Below, one piece after another: positions 61,576-64,000 of a stretch of DNA of 64,000 nt. The notes under the pieces are model-generated. The model was not told the DNA's origin and ran no database searches. It saw only the letters and a list, made by a program, of their open reading frames with translations. Within the stretch, counting starts at the first letter, position 1. Each line of letters opens with the position of its first letter. The DNA comes from Lithobates sylvaticus. Its lineage: Eukaryota > Chordata > Amphibia > Anura > Ranidae. Both the position numbers and the translations under genes were made by a program. The stretch is from positions 603,746,616 to 603,810,615 of the forward strand of contig CM053026.1 in assembly GCA_028564925.1 (NCBI GenBank). The letters are read 5' to 3'.

Positions 61576-61711
61576 CGGTGATGACAAACCTTGGCACACC
61601 AGATGTTTTGGAACTACATTTCCCATGATTCTCATGCACTCTGCAGTGCAGTGGAGCATCATGGAAAATGTAGTTCCAAAACCTCTGGGGTGCCAAGGTT
61701 CGCCACCACTG
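61576..61711. mobile_element. Small hAT MITE with perfect 8-bp duplication
   Basis: CCCTAATG at 61568-61575 and 61712-61719 flank a 136-bp palindrome: CAAACCTTGGCACACCAGAT...TTTTGGAACTACATTTCC and its inverse. Almost the entire unit folds into one hairpin. Confidence 0.92.
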
Positions 61712-61990
61712 CCCTAATGTATAATTTTAATGGCCATTTTTGGGATTGACAACTTACTTCAGTATCTACTTGAGACTTGCAAGTTTCCCTATAAATTTGT
61801 GAAGGGCTAACAGTATTGGGAACGGACTACGATTCCAAGCTGTGGATCTAATTGGGCTTTACAAGCACAAACCTAAACCTGAGTGTGTTTTACACGCTAC
61901 ATTCGCCTGCGCTCATTTACATTATTCACCTGCGCTCATTCACCCCTTTGATCCTGTTTAGTGTAGAAGTGGTGTATCTGCAGTAGGAAC

Positions 61991-63339
61991 CAGGGGCGGA
62001 TCCAGAGTCTAGTCTCGGGAGGGGCACTGCCAAAAAATAAGGTGTTGCTTACAGAACTGTATTTAACGTATCATACAGTCCTAATCTTGTTTAAAACAGT
62101 GACACTGTTTTAAAGTGTTACTTACATGCATCCCATTTATTTCTACTGAGACACACAGCCGCTATATACCAATATGACATGCTGGTGCTGGTCCCCGAAC
62201 GCACCCTGCATGCATTCTGGCCCCACACCCGCACGCCTGACATATTGGGACAGAGTGGCTGTGTGTCTCGGTAGAAATAAATGGGATGCCAGCATTGGGA
62301 TGCGTGTAACACGTTATGCATCCCCAAGCCAGTAAAAGACAGTCCTGCATGATAGACACATGTCTGCAGCACGCCCTGTGTGAATGAAGCCTAAAGAATT
62401 TTTCTGTCATTCTACTTCAACATTATTATCATGATAATCACACAATACAGGTGCTGTGGCTCAACGCACCTGTACTGTGTGATTATCATGATGATGATGA
62501 TTGGTAAATGTAATATGGCACATGGAGGGGGTTAATGTACTCACTGATGTATTAGTGACTAGGCAATTAATGAACCCCTTTTTGCTACATTAGTGGCACT
62601 AGTGGAAGTGTTTTCTATACCCCTTCATACTGTAGCTTAAAAGGGGTTCATTAACACTGATGGTGCCACTGTCATTAATGCAGAACAAAGGGGTTAATTG
62701 CTACTGGTCATTAATGCATCAGTGAGTACATTAAACCCCTCCATGTGCCATATTACAATTACCATTGTAAATTATTTAATCCCCCCCCTCCTCCCCCAAA
62801 GCGTTAACCAAGTCACACAGCTAAGACAAGGTGTTAGTTAAGGCACTATTGTGTTAATGAGTTAAGTGATAACTCACTGGCAGTTCACATGAGCTCTGGC
62901 TACAGGTCCTATCGGCAGCATCTTGTTTTCAATCCCGCGATCCCAGCCTCTGGGTGGTGATGTCACACCAACCGGGACTAGAACCTGTTGGGTGGAGATC
63001 ACTCTGCCTGACAGGGAAGTGAAGTAACACTCGCACCACTCTGCTGCAACTCTGCCAGTAATGTTACAGTGTGTAGCAACGACCCCGGTGTCACTGCGAT
63101 CCACACCCCCATAGTGACACCACTGGACCCCTCTAAATGAACTGATGGGGCTCAGGGAATATATTTTAGGCTACCTGGGAGCCGGAGGAAGCAGAAATAA
63201 AGTCCCTGCAGCTGCATTTAGATGACGCCTCGTAACTTAAATCTGGTGAGGTGGTGAAGGGAGAAAGCCTTGGAGTCAGTATTTTTTTTCTAGGGTGCGG
63301 GGGCAATTTCCCTTTTGCCCCCCCCTGGATCCGCCCTTG
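61991..63339. mobile_element. Non-autonomous hAT with three internal palindromes
   Basis: GTAGGAAC at 61983-61990 and 63340-63347 is a perfect 8-bp duplication. Ends CAGGGGCGGATCCAGAG and (inverted) CAAGGGCGGATCCAGGGG. Inside are hairpins 62128-62288 (CATCCCATTTATTTCTACTG arms), 62415-62495 (TTATCATGATAATCACACA arms) and 62505-62765 (TAATATGGCACATGGAGGGG arms). No transposase frame. Confidence 0.93.
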
Positions 63340-63347
63340 GTAGGAAC

Positions 63348-64000
63348 TTGGGTACATAGCAGGAATAAATAATGACTCCCCCTGATGTATACCTAACCTT
63401 TAGCTTGTGCTTTTAGAATCTGGCAGTGCTGGCTTCCAAACTAAATCTCAAAGTATGAGACTACATTTTGCAGATTTTCTAAATAAAATGACTTCTAAAT
63501 ATGCATCATATTTACTTTGCCTCCTGGGATAGGAACATCACATATCCCAGTAGGCAAAGCCTATCATTCAGTAAAAGAAGAGGGGGTGGGCCTATCGGGA
63601 CGTCATCAAGAGATGTGTCGGCTGAACCCGGAACAGCTGGCAGCTTCCCGATGATGGTACAGGACTGAGCCCTGCCAAAAGGGAGGAGGATCACTGCTGG
63701 ACAGCACTGGATCTGGAGAGGGTGAGTATCTAAAATGTGCTGATCCCACCATCATGAAGGTAGGGGTTCATTTATATAAAAAAAAAAACGCAAGGTGGGG
63801 AGGGTGAAAAACTACTTTAATGTAAGTCACCTACAATTGAAAAACTTTATTGATATGTGCATGCATATTGACATTTTTTGTATTGCTTCATAAACTATTT
63901 GATGTAGGACACCCATAGTAGCATGTTCCTTTTTCACTGTTTGCTCAGAAGCCCAGACATGTAATCATTCAATCTTAATGTTCCTTTCAAAAATGATCTT
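63348..64000. other. TMEM144 intron, no supported feature
   Basis: 63520-63570 has a short hairpin (TTTGCCTCCTGGGATAGGAA / CCCAGTAGGCAAAG). Otherwise nothing recognisable; the last TMEM144 exon is not here. Confidence 0.5.

Overview
This is a vertebrate nuclear window, most probably from a frog and likely a ranid. The evidence is a split protein-coding gene with GT-AG introns and a very dense cover of TTAA-, TTA-, TA- and 8-bp-duplication DNA transposons. Several have ends that I associate from memory with anuran, especially ranid, genomes. There are also an L1-type LINE, a DIRS-type element and large minisatellites. There is no prokaryotic gene organisation.

The only host gene I can support is TMEM144, a multi-pass membrane protein of the drug/metabolite-transporter superfamily. 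Seven internal coding exons lie on the + strand: 22282-22362, 22549-22630, 50482-50555, 51881-51999, 52540-52659, 57547-57644 and 60572-60625. All splice phases agree from exon to exon, and together they give about 209 codons of the middle and later part of the protein. The first exons would lie left of the window and the last one right of it, so nearly all of the window is intron. The intron from 22631 to 50481 is 27.85 kb.

Layout: 1-2552 is part of a piggyBac transposon whose transposase reads leftwards off the edge with an open frame. 2700-3085 and 3187-9852 are minisatellites; the second is 6.7 kb of a 10-bp unit with almost no A on the + strand. 9915-14800 is a run of nested terminal-inverted-repeat elements plus a TG/TA/CA microsatellite. 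14920-19834 is a piggyBac-type composite with long inverted modular arrays. 19952-22281 holds smaller repeats. Inside the giant intron there are a Tigger-like MITE (23761-24131), DIRS fragments, an old L1 split by a MITE that itself holds a hAT (24775-26950), a DIRS element with its full set of terminal and internal repeats (about 31594-36906) and a Harbinger-like foldback (38166-39985). A 2.3-kb tandem duplication follows, and one of its copies carries a stack of insertions: TTAA MITE > L1 > second TTAA MITE > piggyBac-type element with its own minisatellite. The right third (50445-64000) alternates TMEM144 exons with TTAA, hAT, TA-type and foldback elements.

The nesting gives a relative time order for the 38-50 kb region: Harbinger-like element and TTAA MITE first, then tandem duplication, then L1, then a TTAA MITE in the L1, then a piggyBac-type element in that MITE. 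I found no tRNA, rRNA or CRISPR array and no sign of a new gene system. The features most worth a second look are the tandem duplication ending 36 bp from an exon, the four-level nest, the shared subterminal motif of the TTAA elements, the independent minisatellites in two copies of one transposon family and the A-free 6.7-kb array.
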